DNA from: Asticcacaulis excentricus CB 48
GTDB lineage: Bacteria; Pseudomonadota; Alphaproteobacteria; Caulobacterales; Caulobacteraceae
DNA: 64,000 nt
NCBI RefSeq assembly: GCF_000175215.2
Contig: NC_014819.1
Location: forward strand, 96,347-160,346
Reading direction: 5' to 3'
Positions within the stretch are counted from its first letter, which is position 1, and each line of letters begins with the position of its first letter. Positions 6,867 through 16,603 of the stretch are shown one piece after another. A program made the translations under genes and the position numbers. The notes under the pieces are model-generated. The model did not search any database. It worked only from the letters and a program-made list of their open reading frames with translations, and was not told the origin of the DNA.

Positions 6867-9194
6867 ATGGCTTTGTCACTTCGTAAATCTTCAGCCTTGA
6901 ACCTGGAGCTGGAAGGATCGACGGGGTCGTTCCGCGTTGGCAGCATTGCCGGCACCAACAATACGCTGGAGGTGAAGTATTTCCTCACTGACCTGAGCCT
7001 GGACTATGAGAGCGGTGCCAGTGCGCAGGTGTTAAGCCATCTGGCGCCAGTGCGGGAGCTTTTTGAAACCGAAAAGCTTGAATTCGACGAGATTATGCAG
7101 CGCGATATCGACGATGCACGTGTGTCTGCCGAACTCGTGCCTTACCTCCTCGATAAAAACTCACGGGATATGGTGAAGTTGTTTCCGCCGATCGTCGTCG
7201 TCATCCTGCCAACTGTTCCGAATGCCAATCGTCCAGCGGATAAATATCCTCCGGTTGTTACCGAAGACGGAACCAGTGCGGATGGCCAAGAAGAAAGACG
7301 GACCCGGTCCGGCGCGATCGGTCAGGAAGTGTTCGAGTTCTCCCAACCGATTTTAGACGGCGAAGTAGTCAAACATGACCTCAATCGATTGAAGCTGAAC
7401 ACAGAAAGAACAAGACTTGTAATCGTGGATGGGCAGCACCGTGCCATGGCGCTGCTGGCTCTTTATCGCAATCTTCAAGACAAATGGACTGACGAGCGTC
7501 GCGCGCCATACAAGGATTTTTACGAGGAGTGGACGCCCAATTACATTCGGCAGTTCCAGCTTTCGCACATCAGCCTTCCTGTCATGTTCTGCACATTCCC
7601 CGAGCTGGACGAACACTATAAAGGCGACTTCGACCTCAAAAAGGCCGCGCGTTCCATTTTCCTTACCCTCAATAAGACGGCTCGTAAGGTTTCAGAGTCC
7701 CGCAATCGCTTGCTCGATGATAACGACCTTATCGCCTTGTTCCTGCGGAAAACCTTGTCGGCAATCAAAAATCGAGACGTACTAAGCCAGAATTCGATCC
7801 GCATTTTCAATGTGGAACTCGACCAATCGGGCGACCGTATCAAAATCGAAAGTGCGATCGCCGTCACCGGCGTGAACCATATCTACTACATAATTGAGCA
7901 CCTGCTGCTCAATAAGCCTGACGATGTCAGCGGTATCAGCGCGCGTGCCGGCAAGTATTACAAGCGGACAGATCTTGAAGCGTATGGTGCCTCGCGGCGG
8001 CTGGATGCCCGTAACATTTTGGGCGCCGCATTGGCGGACACAACATACAGAGACATCTTCTCTCGCGACGCCGGCGACAAGCTCGCAGAGCAATATGACA
8101 CGAATTATGGCGCTTTCTTGTTAGAATTTTATGTGCGCTTCGCACCAATCGAGGCTCATTGTAGAGCCAGCCTCTCCCTGGAAGAAAACCTCAAGAGCCA
8201 AGAAAATCGCAAGCTACGACCTATCCTGTTTGAAGGGCAGGGGATGAGCCGTGTTTTCAATGACCATCGCGATAATTTGCGAGAAAAGCTGAAAAGCAAA
8301 GAGTTCGGTAGCGAAGCTACGAAGATCGAAGAAATCATCAAGAATCTTGATATCACCGCTGGCCAAATCAAGAGCGCAATCGATCGCTTCAAAGGACAAC
8401 GTGCGGTCAATTTCGTAGATTCCATCAGCGATAAAAATAAGCTCAAAGACGGCACGGACATTCATCCTAAGATCGTGGGTTTCATTTCCGATCTTTATGA
8501 CAACGTATTCTCCAGTGTAGCGTTCCAAACAGCTGCCGTCGCAACCTTCTTTGGGGAAGTTGAACGCGCTCAAGCCGAAGCAAAAAAGGTCGGCGCCGCT
8601 AAAATCGACGTTACCGCAGAATTCGACGCCTATCTGACATCGCTCCATGCCTTGTTCGTTCCAAAATCTGTTTCCCAATTCCGCAGCCTAGTTGAAGTCT
8701 TCGTCGGTAAAGTCGAAGGGGAAATCACTGAGTGGAAGTTGGTTCGGACGCCTCACACATTCCGGGAAGTGGTCTATCCGGGAGAAATGCAGCCTGACCA
8801 ATGGCCCAAGTATCGCTATATGATGCTGGAGCTATGGCGGCCGCAGAATGAGCACCTTCAAGCAGTTGTTGCCGCGTCCCGCGACGTCTGTCGCGCCCAA
8901 GTCTTTAAGGCCTTGGTGGGTCGGCGCAAAGACGAATTCACGCGCAATGAGGTTAAGCGCGAAGAAGACCTCACCCCGGCCGAACGCGCAACATTTGTGA
9001 CGCAGGCCTACGAGGCCATCCGGACGCTGCTCAATAATTTGGGATGGAAGACTACTGAAATTCCGTCGAAAAAGACTTTTGAAGGTCTCAGCGCGGAACC
9101 GGCTGAGATCAGTCCAGCGGCGGTCGCCGAAGAGGACGAGGTTTGGGAATCTGCTGAAGATGCCGCCGACGAAGGCATTAGCAGCGCCGAGTGA
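6867..9194 (+). CDS. DGQHR-domain protein (DndB-like, enlarged)
   Basis: A 775-residue cytoplasmic protein carrying the DGQHR motif at residues 188-192 (IVDGQHRAMALL), the signature of the DndB/DGQHR family, which shares a ParB-like fold. DndB is the transcriptional regulator of dnd phosphorothioation operons and is about half this length. The N-terminal ~330 residues hold the DGQHR domain, with an LTLNKTARKVS segment after it that is also typical. The remaining ~440 residues are largely helical and charged, with a Lys/Glu-rich portion near 460-520 and an acidic tail. A ribosome site (AGGAAGGA) precedes the ATG. It could sense modification, regulate the operon or help restrict unmodified DNA; the sequence does not decide. 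Confidence 0.7.
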   Translation: MALSLRKSSALNLELEGSTGSFRVGSIAGTNNTLEVKYFLTDLSLDYESGASAQVLSHLAPVRELFETEKLEFDEIMQRDIDDARVSAELVPYLLDKNSRDMVKLFPPIVVVILPTVPNANRPADKYPPVVTEDGTSADGQEERRTRSGAIGQEVFEFSQPILDGEVVKHDLNRLKLNTERTRLVIVDGQHRAMALLALYRNLQDKWTDERRAPYKDFYEEWTPNYIRQFQLSHISLPVMFCTFPELDEHYKGDFDLKKAARSIFLTLNKTARKVSESRNRLLDDNDLIALFLRKTLSAIKNRDVLSQNSIRIFNVELDQSGDRIKIESAIAVTGVNHIYYIIEHLLLNKPDDVSGISARAGKYYKRTDLEAYGASRRLDARNILGAALADTTYRDIFSRDAGDKLAEQYDTNYGAFLLEFYVRFAPIEAHCRASLSLEENLKSQENRKLRPILFEGQGMSRVFNDHRDNLREKLKSKEFGSEATKIEEIIKNLDITAGQIKSAIDRFKGQRAVNFVDSISDKNKLKDGTDIHPKIVGFISDLYDNVFSSVAFQTAAVATFFGEVERAQAEAKKVGAAKIDVTAEFDAYLTSLHALFVPKSVSQFRSLVEVFVGKVEGEITEWKLVRTPHTFREVVYPGEMQPDQWPKYRYMMLELWRPQNEHLQAVVAASRDVCRAQVFKALVGRRKDEFTRNEVKREEDLTPAERATFVTQAYEAIRTLLNNLGWKTTEIPSKKTFEGLSAEPAEISPAAVAEEDEVWESAEDAADEGISSAE

Positions 9195-9227
9195 TCGTTT
9201 CCGGGCGAAAGGGGACGGGAGGGTCGG

Positions 9228-10442
9228 ATGGACGAGGTAATGTTAGATAAATCGTTGGGTTCAACGGCACCACGCAACGAACCCATTTACTTGGATAACT
9301 TTTCAACGACACCCATCGCGCCTGAAGTGGCAAAGGCGATCATTGATGCTTGGTCGCTGCCTAGCAACGCCAGTTCGCCGCACACTATGGGCGCGCGAGC
9401 TGAGGCAATTGTTGCTGAGGCCAGGGGAGACGTGGCGAACCTTATTGGAGCGGCACCAAGCGAAATAGTCTTTACATCTGGGGCCACTGAAGCAAATAAT
9501 TTGATCCTTTTGGGTGTGGCCGAAGCGGCAGTTGTTGCTGGGATCAACAGAAGAAAGATTGTTCTATCCTCTATCGAACACAAGTCGGTTTTGGTGCCAG
9601 CGGGTACACTTGAGGATAGGGGGTTTGAAGTCATCTTGGTGCCTGCTCACGATACCGGTGTGATTGATATGCGGGCATTGGCTGCCGCAGTCGATGATCG
9701 GACCTTGTTAGTATCTGTGATGGGCGCAAACAACGAGACAGGAGCCTTGCAGCCGATAAGGGAGATTGTTGCCATCGCCAGCAAAGTCGGTGCCTATGTT
9801 CATTCTGATTGCGCACAATTGGTAGGCAAGCTGCCCATAGACGTACTCGACCTTGGTATCGACTATTTGAGCATCTCAGGTCACAAGATGTACGGCCCAA
9901 TGGGCATCGGGGCAGCTTTTATTTCTGCCTCTGCGTTGAAGCCCAAGGCGATAGCATTTGGCGGCGGTCAGCAGGCTGGGGTACGGCCGGGAACTGAGCC
10001 TGTACCAATCATTGCGGGGCTTGGGACGGCGGCTCGGCTAGCGGGGTCGCGTATGGAACTGGATGCCGCTCACGGCACGCTTTTGCGCAACATGTTTTTG
10101 GATGAGCTGAGCAGCCTAAATAGTGATGTAGAGATCATCACTCAAAATTCAGAAACGCTGCCGGGGACTGTATGTTTAAAGGTCAATGGCATAATCGCAG
10201 ACGACTTGATCGAAAGCGTCCAGCGTCAAATGTCAATTTCTACGGGGTCTGCTTGTAATTCTGGACAGGTCATTCCCTCCCACGTTCTTATGGGTATGGG
10301 ATTTGGTCAAGTTGTCGCTAGATCAATATTTAGAATTTACTTTAGTAGATACAATTCTAAACAGGACGCCATTGAATCTGCATTTATTTTGGCCAAAGCG
10401 ATCGGCCATTTGAGGCATCCCGCTGGACAACCCCGCCAGTAG
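9228..10442 (+). CDS. sspA: Cysteine desulfurase (IscS/SspA/DndA type)
   Basis: A 404-residue PLP-dependent cysteine desulfurase. It takes sulfur from L-cysteine as an enzyme persulfide and, in this setting, should feed it to the PAPS-reductase-like partner for DNA phosphorothioation. Visible landmarks are the N-terminal YLDNFSTTP, TSGATEANNL near 83-92, His118 (IEHKS), SGHKMYGP with the PLP lysine at 220, and the catalytic Cys343 in STGSACNSG. Length is normal. It is third in the operon, 33 bp after the DGQHR gene, with a GGGAGGG ribosome site. A housekeeping IscS role is less likely because no iscR, iscU or suf genes accompany it. Confidence 0.85.
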   Translation: MDEVMLDKSLGSTAPRNEPIYLDNFSTTPIAPEVAKAIIDAWSLPSNASSPHTMGARAEAIVAEARGDVANLIGAAPSEIVFTSGATEANNLILLGVAEAAVVAGINRRKIVLSSIEHKSVLVPAGTLEDRGFEVILVPAHDTGVIDMRALAAAVDDRTLLVSVMGANNETGALQPIREIVAIASKVGAYVHSDCAQLVGKLPIDVLDLGIDYLSISGHKMYGPMGIGAAFISASALKPKAIAFGGGQQAGVRPGTEPVPIIAGLGTAARLAGSRMELDAAHGTLLRNMFLDELSSLNSDVEIITQNSETLPGTVCLKVNGIIADDLIESVQRQMSISTGSACNSGQVIPSHVLMGMGFGQVVARSIFRIYFSRYNSKQDAIESAFILAKAIGHLRHPAGQPRQ

Positions 10443-10459
10443 GCGGTACAAACAGAAGC

Positions 10460-11380
10460 ATGAAACATGCTCTATTCGATTCGGCTGACTCGTTGCAATT
10501 TGCCGGGCACGAAACCTTCCCGTTGCGCATCCTATGGCTGAAAAAGGCTTATGACGCCGTGCAATATGGCGTGCCCTCCGGAACATTTCAAGAACGTTCC
10601 GCAATTGCTCGTTTTGGGGTGGGGCGGAATATGGCTGTGGCCATGCGTTATTGGGCGCTGGCGTCGGGCTTTATTGAGGAAAGCGGGAAAGAGCTCCGCC
10701 CTACGCCTCTTGGCACTGCGATCCTCTCCGACGATGGGGCAGACCCGTATATTGAAAGGCCTGCGACTGTGTGGTTGACGCATTGGGCGATGGCTTCAAC
10801 TCCCCAATACACTACCACTACCTACTACGCTTTCAATGGAATGGCTGCGAATGAATTTGACCACTCAACGTTGGTCGATGAAATTTTCGGAATTGTAGAG
10901 GCGAGGGACCGGAAGGCTACCGTAGGCACCATTAAGCGTGATGTTGAAGTTTTTTTACGCGGCTACGTTCGTCGCGACGGCGCGGCTTCCGAGGACGCGG
11001 CAGAGCCGTTATTGGCTGAACTTGGCCTCATCAGAGAGGCGCGGTTCGGTGGCTGGTTTGAGTTCGTTCGCGGACCAAAGCCGTCGCTGTCGGACCCCAT
11101 TTTTGCCTACGCTCTAGCGGAGTTTTGGGAGCGATTTGGCGGCGGAAATACCCTTACTGTTGAGCACATTTGTTATGCTCCAGGCTCTCCAGGTCGTGTC
11201 TTTAAGCTAGACGAGGATAGCGTGGTGACGCGCCTCATCGCCATGGAGAAAGTAACCGACGGCGCTTGGATTTGGACGGATACCGCTGGGCTTAGGCAAA
11301 TACAGCGTGCGGGCCCGGTAGATCGTATGGCCCTTATCGAAAAGTCATATCCTGCAAATGCCCTAAAGGCGGTGGCCTAA
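10460..11380 (+). CDS. sspB: DUF4007 protein (SspB-like)
   Basis: A 306-residue protein of the DUF4007 family. The signature is at the N-terminus: FAGHETFPLRILWLKKAYDAV (about residues 14-34) followed by FGVGRNMAVAMRYWALASGFI. In SspABCD systems the DUF4007 member, SspB, is reported to be the DNA-nicking component needed for single-strand phosphorothioate insertion. The rest has winged-helix-like character with no motif I can assign. Its stop overlaps the ATG of the ATPase gene (TAATG), so the two are probably translationally coupled. Confidence 0.75.
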   Translation: MKHALFDSADSLQFAGHETFPLRILWLKKAYDAVQYGVPSGTFQERSAIARFGVGRNMAVAMRYWALASGFIEESGKELRPTPLGTAILSDDGADPYIERPATVWLTHWAMASTPQYTTTTYYAFNGMAANEFDHSTLVDEIFGIVEARDRKATVGTIKRDVEVFLRGYVRRDGAASEDAAEPLLAELGLIREARFGGWFEFVRGPKPSLSDPIFAYALAEFWERFGGGNTLTVEHICYAPGSPGRVFKLDEDSVVTRLIAMEKVTDGAWIWTDTAGLRQIQRAGPVDRMALIEKSYPANALKAVA

Positions 11381-14300
11381 TGGCTTTAGCTGATTTCGTT
11401 GAAATAAACCGTCGTTTCGCTCGGTCTGCGCGTTTGGATGCTGACTTAAACGGCACGCCTCCTTTGGTGGGGTACGTGTTGCAGGCGAGCGTTGAAAAAG
11501 CGTTGAGCACGCTTGCGAATTCCCAAATGGATAGCAAGCAAGGCGCGTTTACCTGGACGGGACCCTACGGCGGCGGTAAGTCAAGCGCGGCACTGCTAAT
11601 GGCTAACCTCGTTGCCGGGGCTAACGAGAACCGGAAAATTGCCAAGGGAATTGCCGGAAAGACTTTAACAGCCACTTTCACCAAGGCCTTTCCAGAAGAT
11701 AATGGTCCGTGGGCCGTTGTCCCTGTGACGGGGAGCAGGGCGGGCCTGCGAGCGGCGATTGGAGAATCGGCGCGTATAGCACTGGGCTGGACGGATCGGA
11801 CGTTCCAAAAGGCGATCGCAAGTGACGATACGCTTATTGAGATGCTGACGTCCGAGGCTTCCAAAGGTCGAAGCGGCCTGCTTCTTATACTTGATGAACT
11901 TGGTAAAATGCTGGAGCATGAGGCGGCCTCTGGCGGTGACATCCACCTTTTGCAAGACATTGCTGAGAGAAGTTCACGAAGCAAAGGCAGGCTGGTCGTT
12001 ATTGGCATTCTGCACCAATCATTTGACCAATACGCGGCTAAGGCTGCGCGAGACGCCCGGCAAGAGTGGGCTAAAGTTCAAGGTCGATACCAAGACATCT
12101 CGTTCCTTGCGGCGGCGGATGAAACCGTCTCATTGTTGTCGAGGGCGATTTCCTGCGCGGCACGGCCGGCTGCTGCCAAGTCTCTCGCAGCCACGGTGGC
12201 CGAAGCCGTGGCCAAACGTCGGCCGACCGATTTTGACCAGCTGACGAATGCCTTAGCGTTGACCTGGCCTTTAAATCCGGTGACGGCTATGCTGTTGGGA
12301 CCGGTGTCGCGTCAACGGTTCGCTCAAAACGAACGAAGCGTGTTCGGCTTCCTTAGTTCGGCTGAACCGGCTGGATTCCAAGACTTTCTCAAATCGGCCA
12401 CGGATGACGAGACGTATGGTCCGGAACGCCTTTGGGATTATCTGGCTTTCAATTTTGGAATGGTCTTAACCGGTGGGTCTGATAGCTCTCGGTTCAGCTT
12501 GGCATTCGAAGCCATTGAGCGGGCAGGGGCTAAAGGCACCTCTTTACACGTCGCCCTTACTAAATGTGCTGCCGCGATCGAATTTTTCCGCAACGGTTCA
12601 GGGCTGGCCCTCGCTGACGATTTTTTAGCGGCGGCAACCCCGTGGGTCTCCGACGATGAGCGAAAGCGTGCAATTCAGGACCTACTTGATTGGGCGGTCT
12701 TGACAAAACAGCCGCGCTTAAACGGTTACGCGCTGTTCGCAGGTAGCGATTTCGACCTGGAAGACGCGATTTCAAGGGCGCGGGCGCCACTTACACCGGA
12801 TCAAGTACGCGGTATTCCGCAGCGCGTAGGGATGGGGTTTGTTGCAGCGAAACGCCATTACTTTAGAACCGGAGCACTCCGCACATTTGAAATTGCGATC
12901 CATCTAATTTCAGACTCGGACAAGCCCGCCAAAATGGCAGCAGACATTGCTGCGAAACAGGGTGCGGGAGCTGGGACAATCGTGCTAATGCTCGGCAGCG
13001 GCTCTCAGGATGCAGTTGAAATTGATCGTGTCTGCAAGTCAATTGCTAAAGAACTTCATAAGTTAGGCGCCATTGCGGCTGTAGGTGGGGCGACCAGAAG
13101 TTATGGTCTCCGCGAAAGCGCACTTGAGTTGTTTGCAGTCGAGCGGGTGCATCGTGAATATCCTCAGCTTGAGGGTGATCGCATTGCTCGCCGCGAAGTC
13201 GCCGGCAGACGGTCGGCCGCCGTTGATAGCGTTCATCGTGATCTGGAAACTGCTTTAGATGCTGCTCGCTGGTATCTGACACCTGATCCCTCCAAGCCGC
13301 TTCGTGAGCCGTTGGCGATTGTCGCTACCGAACTTGCAGACAGCACCTTCGCAAAGGCGCCAATTCTACAAAGCGAGCTTCTTCAACGAGACAAACCTTC
13401 GGCCAGTGCGATGGCTGGGTTGCGCGCTCTGCTACATGCAATGGTAAAAAAGTCAGACTCGCCGGACCTTGGTATTGATGGCTACCCAGTCGAGATGGGT
13501 CTTTACCTCACAGTGATTAAGCCTTTCGGCCTCCACCAAGAGGTCAAACCTGGAAAATTTGATTTTTCTGGACCTGACGACAGCGAAGCGGGTAAAAGTT
13601 TGATCACGGCTTGGGAGGAACTGGACAGGGTCAAGGATATCTCCCTTGAAGCGCTTTATAGCGTCTGGTCAAAGCCGCCCTATGGAATGAAGGCGGGCAT
13701 TATGCCAGCACTGGCCCTTGCACATCTGTTAGCCAGTCGCAACCGCTTGGCCGTGTATGTCGAAGGTGTCTTCCAAACAGCCTTGGACGAAGTTTTTGTT
13801 GATAAGATGCTTCAGAAGCCTGCAGATATACGGCTTCGCCGTATCGATAGGTCCATCCGCGAAATGGCCTTCTTGAACGGGCTATCTACGCGGCTGGGTC
13901 TTGGCGATGAAACGTCATCTCTCCCTATCGCCCAAGCAATTTTTCGACGGTTTGCATCCCTCCCGACGTACTCTAAGCGGACGGAGACGGCAAGCGCATC
14001 AACACTTCGAGTCCGGTCGATCGTGTTGAAAGCGACTGATCCAGAAGCGTTGTTGTTTGAGGACCTGCCAGGAGCTTTGGGGGACGATTTGTCGGCTGAT
14101 TTGGTCTACCAGTCGCTTGTTGAGCTGGAAGGACTGTACGGCGTGTTGCTGTCTCATCTTAAGGCGGCATTAGCTCGCGCTTTGGCAGTTGACCCGCATA
14201 GCTTCGCAGGCCTCAAAGATCGCCTGCAACCGATCAAAAACCTCACCAATGATTTCCGATTCGATGCGTTCGCGATGCGAGCGGCCGCGTTCGATGGAGA

Positions 14301-14682
14301 GGAGGGCGACGTCGAAGGCATTGCCAGTCTTTTGATCCATAAGCCTGCTCATAGCTGGTCGGATCGCGACCGCGACCAAGCCTTCCTCGAACTCGCGAGG
14401 TATGGCCGGCAGTTCCGCGAACTTGAAGTTTTAGCGGCCGTGCGGAACCGCCACTCCAATACCGAAGCGCTCGCGCTCGTCGTCGGCGTTGATCCTAAGA
14501 TGCCACCTCTGTTGCGACGCTTTATCCTCACTGAGGCCGAACGATCTGAAGCTACTGACCTCGCGGAACGATTACTCAAGACTCTCAGTAGCGACGGCCA
14601 GCATGGCCGCATACAATTTGCGGCGCTGGCTAGGGTGGTGGCCAGTCTAGCCGCCGCAAACGATGAAACGGAGGTTGCATGA
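11380..14682 (+). CDS. sspC: Large P-loop ATPase (SspC-like)
   Basis: An 1100-residue ATPase. Walker A is GPYGGGKSS (residues 61-69) and Walker B is LLLILDELGK (about 167-176), so ATP hydrolysis is expected. The domain continues to ~350; the C-terminal ~700 residues are helical without motifs I recognise. Together with DUF4007 and PAPS-reductase neighbours, this matches SspC, the ATPase of DNA phosphorothioation, thought to power DNA opening or sulfur insertion. It overlaps the upstream gene by one base and the downstream gene by four (ATGA). It is long, but within the range for the large ATPases of Dnd and Ssp clusters as I recall them. Confidence 0.7.
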   Translation: MALADFVEINRRFARSARLDADLNGTPPLVGYVLQASVEKALSTLANSQMDSKQGAFTWTGPYGGGKSSAALLMANLVAGANENRKIAKGIAGKTLTATFTKAFPEDNGPWAVVPVTGSRAGLRAAIGESARIALGWTDRTFQKAIASDDTLIEMLTSEASKGRSGLLLILDELGKMLEHEAASGGDIHLLQDIAERSSRSKGRLVVIGILHQSFDQYAAKAARDARQEWAKVQGRYQDISFLAAADETVSLLSRAISCAARPAAAKSLAATVAEAVAKRRPTDFDQLTNALALTWPLNPVTAMLLGPVSRQRFAQNERSVFGFLSSAEPAGFQDFLKSATDDETYGPERLWDYLAFNFGMVLTGGSDSSRFSLAFEAIERAGAKGTSLHVALTKCAAAIEFFRNGSGLALADDFLAAATPWVSDDERKRAIQDLLDWAVLTKQPRLNGYALFAGSDFDLEDAISRARAPLTPDQVRGIPQRVGMGFVAAKRHYFRTGALRTFEIAIHLISDSDKPAKMAADIAAKQGAGAGTIVLMLGSGSQDAVEIDRVCKSIAKELHKLGAIAAVGGATRSYGLRESALELFAVERVHREYPQLEGDRIARREVAGRRSAAVDSVHRDLETALDAARWYLTPDPSKPLREPLAIVATELADSTFAKAPILQSELLQRDKPSASAMAGLRALLHAMVKKSDSPDLGIDGYPVEMGLYLTVIKPFGLHQEVKPGKFDFSGPDDSEAGKSLITAWEELDRVKDISLEALYSVWSKPPYGMKAGIMPALALAHLLASRNRLAVYVEGVFQTALDEVFVDKMLQKPADIRLRRIDRSIREMAFLNGLSTRLGLGDETSSLPIAQAIFRRFASLPTYSKRTETASASTLRVRSIVLKATDPEALLFEDLPGALGDDLSADLVYQSLVELEGLYGVLLSHLKAALARALAVDPHSFAGLKDRLQPIKNLTNDFRFDAFAMRAAAFDGEEGDVEGIASLLIHKPAHSWSDRDRDQAFLELARYGRQFRELEVLAAVRNRHSNTEALALVVGVDPKMPPLLRRFILTEAERSEATDLAERLLKTLSSDGQHGRIQFAALARVVASLAAANDETEVA

Positions 14683-15521
14683 CCCATTCTGAACGGCACA
14701 TATTAGGTGTATCTGGCGGGCGAGACAGCGCGGCTTTGGCAGTTTATATGCGCCAGCATTATCCTGACCTTCCACTGGAATACTTTTTCACCGACACCGG
14801 CAAGGAATTGCCAGAAGTCTACACCTTCCTTGATCGCCTTGAGGGCTTTCTAGGCAAGCCAATCCTTCGCCTGAATCCTGATCGTGACTTCGACTTCTGG
14901 TTAGATGAGTACGGCCACTTTTTGCCCTCGGCAAGGACTAGGTGGTGCACCCGTCAATTAAAGCTGCGCCCGCTTGAGCAATGGATTCGCCCCGATCTGG
15001 AAAGCGGGACAATAATCCATTCTTACGTGGCTATCCGAGCCGACGAACCAACTCGCGAAGGCTATCAGGCCACGCACCCAAATATGCGGGTTCATTTGCC
15101 CCTGCGTGAAGCCGGTATCGATCGGCAGGGCGTAATCGAAATGCTAGATCAGGCAGATGTAGGCGAGCCCGAATACTACAAATGGCGATCTCGGTCAGGG
15201 TGCACTTTTTGCTTTTTCCAGCAAAAAATCGAATGGGTGCGACTGGCGGAACACCACCCAGATCGATTCGAAGAGGCAGTACGTTACGAGAAAACCGCGT
15301 TAAAAGACGGTTCGCCCTTTACCTGGAGTCAAGGCGAGAGCCTGCCGGAACTTATCGAACCAGCACGTGTCGAACAAATAAAGGCTGACTATGAGCGCAG
15401 AGTCGCGCGCCTTCGCGACCGTCGCAACCGCAATCCGTTGGCGGTCGGCCTGCCGGAGTCTGTAGACGATATATATGGGATTGACGAGGCCGCTGGTGGC
15501 TGCGTTATCTGTCACAAATAA
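14679..15521 (+). CDS. sspD: PAPS-reductase-like ATP pyrophosphatase (SspD/DndC-like)
   Basis: A 280-residue enzyme of the PAPS reductase/ATP-pyrophosphatase fold. The PP-loop SGGRDS is at residues 12-17. A TRWCTRQLK segment (Cys90) and SGCTFCFF (Cys175, Cys178) could supply iron-sulfur ligands, as reported for DndC. It should activate the DNA phosphate by adenylation and pass sulfur from the desulfurase. The last residues carry another Cys pair (CVICHK, Cys275 and Cys278), a possible fourth ligand or redox site. It is the last gene of the operon, overlapping the ATPase stop by 4 bp. Its stop is 9 bp from the convergent operon. Confidence 0.8.
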   Translation: MTHSERHILGVSGGRDSAALAVYMRQHYPDLPLEYFFTDTGKELPEVYTFLDRLEGFLGKPILRLNPDRDFDFWLDEYGHFLPSARTRWCTRQLKLRPLEQWIRPDLESGTIIHSYVAIRADEPTREGYQATHPNMRVHLPLREAGIDRQGVIEMLDQADVGEPEYYKWRSRSGCTFCFFQQKIEWVRLAEHHPDRFEEAVRYEKTALKDGSPFTWSQGESLPELIEPARVEQIKADYERRVARLRDRRNRNPLAVGLPESVDDIYGIDEAAGGCVICHK

Positions 15522-15530
15522 ACGTAGCTG

Positions 15531-15743
15531 CTATTTTCCATCGCCAAGAGCTTTCAGCGCTGCGAATAGGGCAATGCGTTTCTGCTCTACGCATGGTTTG
15601 GATGGGGTGCCAATATCGACAGTGTCATCGATCTTACCATTCCTTGAGCGTATAACCATCCTAGCATGCGCGATCCAACAATCTTGGGGCACAAATCCAT
15701 AGTTTGCTCGGACGTAAGAGACGATTTCCTTGTTGGTTGCCAT
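15531..15743 (-). CDS. Small conserved-looking protein after the kinase
   Basis: A ~70-residue soluble protein starting at the ATG at 15743; a GAGGAA ribosome site overlaps the kinase stop codon, so translation is probably coupled. An upstream TTG at 15758 is also possible. The core reads like a folded domain: KEIVSYVRANYGFVP, then CWIAHARMVI, then a PCVEQKRIALFAALKAL helix. I have the impression of a small family with a GFVPxxCWIAH motif linked to accessory genes, but cannot confirm it. Function unknown; a regulator or partner of the kinase is a guess from coupling. Confidence 0.6.
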   Translation of the reverse strand: MATNKEIVSYVRANYGFVPQDCWIAHARMVIRSRNGKIDDTVDIGTPSKPCVEQKRIALFAALKALGDGK

Positions 15744-15751
15744 TTGCTTCC

Positions 15752-16603
15752 TCAACAACCAATTGCTTCATCTAGGGAGGCTGCGAAGGCCTTGCCGTTG
15801 ACAGGCCTTCGAGCGCTCTTGTGTTGGAGGGCCATTACTAGTGGGTCAAATAACCAATCAGGCCCTGTCCAATCTTCTTGACATAACAGACCACTCGGAT
15901 GTCGGCCTGTGACAACGTACCAAAACACAGCAGCAAGCTGAAACACATCCGAAGCTTCGCAAATCGCATCACTTTGACCGATGCGACGGTTATGTGCTTC
16001 CGGCGATAACCAAAATTTCGGTCCCAAGACTTGATCGGCCGGCGTCATATCTACGTCTTTGGCTTGAGAATATTTGCAAAGGCCGTAATCGCTCAGCAAC
16101 CATCTATCGCCCGAAATCAAGATGTTTTCCGGCTTTATGTCGCGATGTATCGCTTTCGCATGTAATTCGGCAAGACCGCGCGCCAAGCCTCGAAATTGAC
16201 CGACGTACACTTCAGATGGAACGTTTGAACCCTTTACTATATTCGAAAGATTGCCTTCGGCTATTTCCATTATAATAAACGGTAGTCTCGCGCTGCGATT
16301 GGCGGCACCCGCTCGGCCCGTGCCTCGATATTCTATGATGTGGTCGTGGCGCAGCTCCTTGAGAAGCCGAGCCTCTTTAAAGAACCGGTTTCGAGATCTT
16401 TCGCCTCGTTGCATTAAGAATTTGACGGCGTATTCATTGCCGGAACTGCGCTCGATGCACTTGAACACAGAAGCATTTCCACCGCGCGCCAACCATTCTC
16501 CGACTATGTAGGTGCGGCCCTCTTCCGTTATTAGCTCATCATCGATTTCGAAGTACTGCCCCTTTCGGAGTTCTTCGGGATCAAAGAAAACAAAACTACT
16601 CAT
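15752..16603 (-). CDS. Hanks-type Ser/Thr protein kinase
   Basis: A 283-residue cytoplasmic eukaryotic-like kinase with an almost complete active site. The Gly-rich loop is ARGGNASVF (39-47), the ATP lysine is Lys61 (YAVKFL), the helix-C glutamate is probably Glu77, the catalytic loop is HRDIKPEN (153-160), DFG appears as DYG (172-174), and APE appears as SPE (200-202). There is no membrane segment or sensor domain, so input presumably comes from a partner. It starts 8 bp inside the end of the DUF262 gene and is followed at once by the small protein. Kinases occur in phage-defence systems, and this setting suggests such a role. DYG instead of DFG is tolerated in active kinases. Confidence 0.85.
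   Translation of the reverse strand: MSSFVFFDPEELRKGQYFEIDDELITEEGRTYIVGEWLARGGNASVFKCIERSSGNEYAVKFLMQRGERSRNRFFKEARLLKELRHDHIIEYRGTGRAGAANRSARLPFIIMEIAEGNLSNIVKGSNVPSEVYVGQFRGLARGLAELHAKAIHRDIKPENILISGDRWLLSDYGLCKYSQAKDVDMTPADQVLGPKFWLSPEAHNRRIGQSDAICEASDVFQLAAVFWYVVTGRHPSGLLCQEDWTGPDWLFDPLVMALQHKSARRPVNGKAFAASLDEAIGC

Noticed and set aside
9228..10442. Housekeeping IscS/NifS desulfurase
   Set aside because: Sequence alone would allow it, but it is embedded between DGQHR and DUF4007 genes with no iron-sulfur assembly genes nearby.
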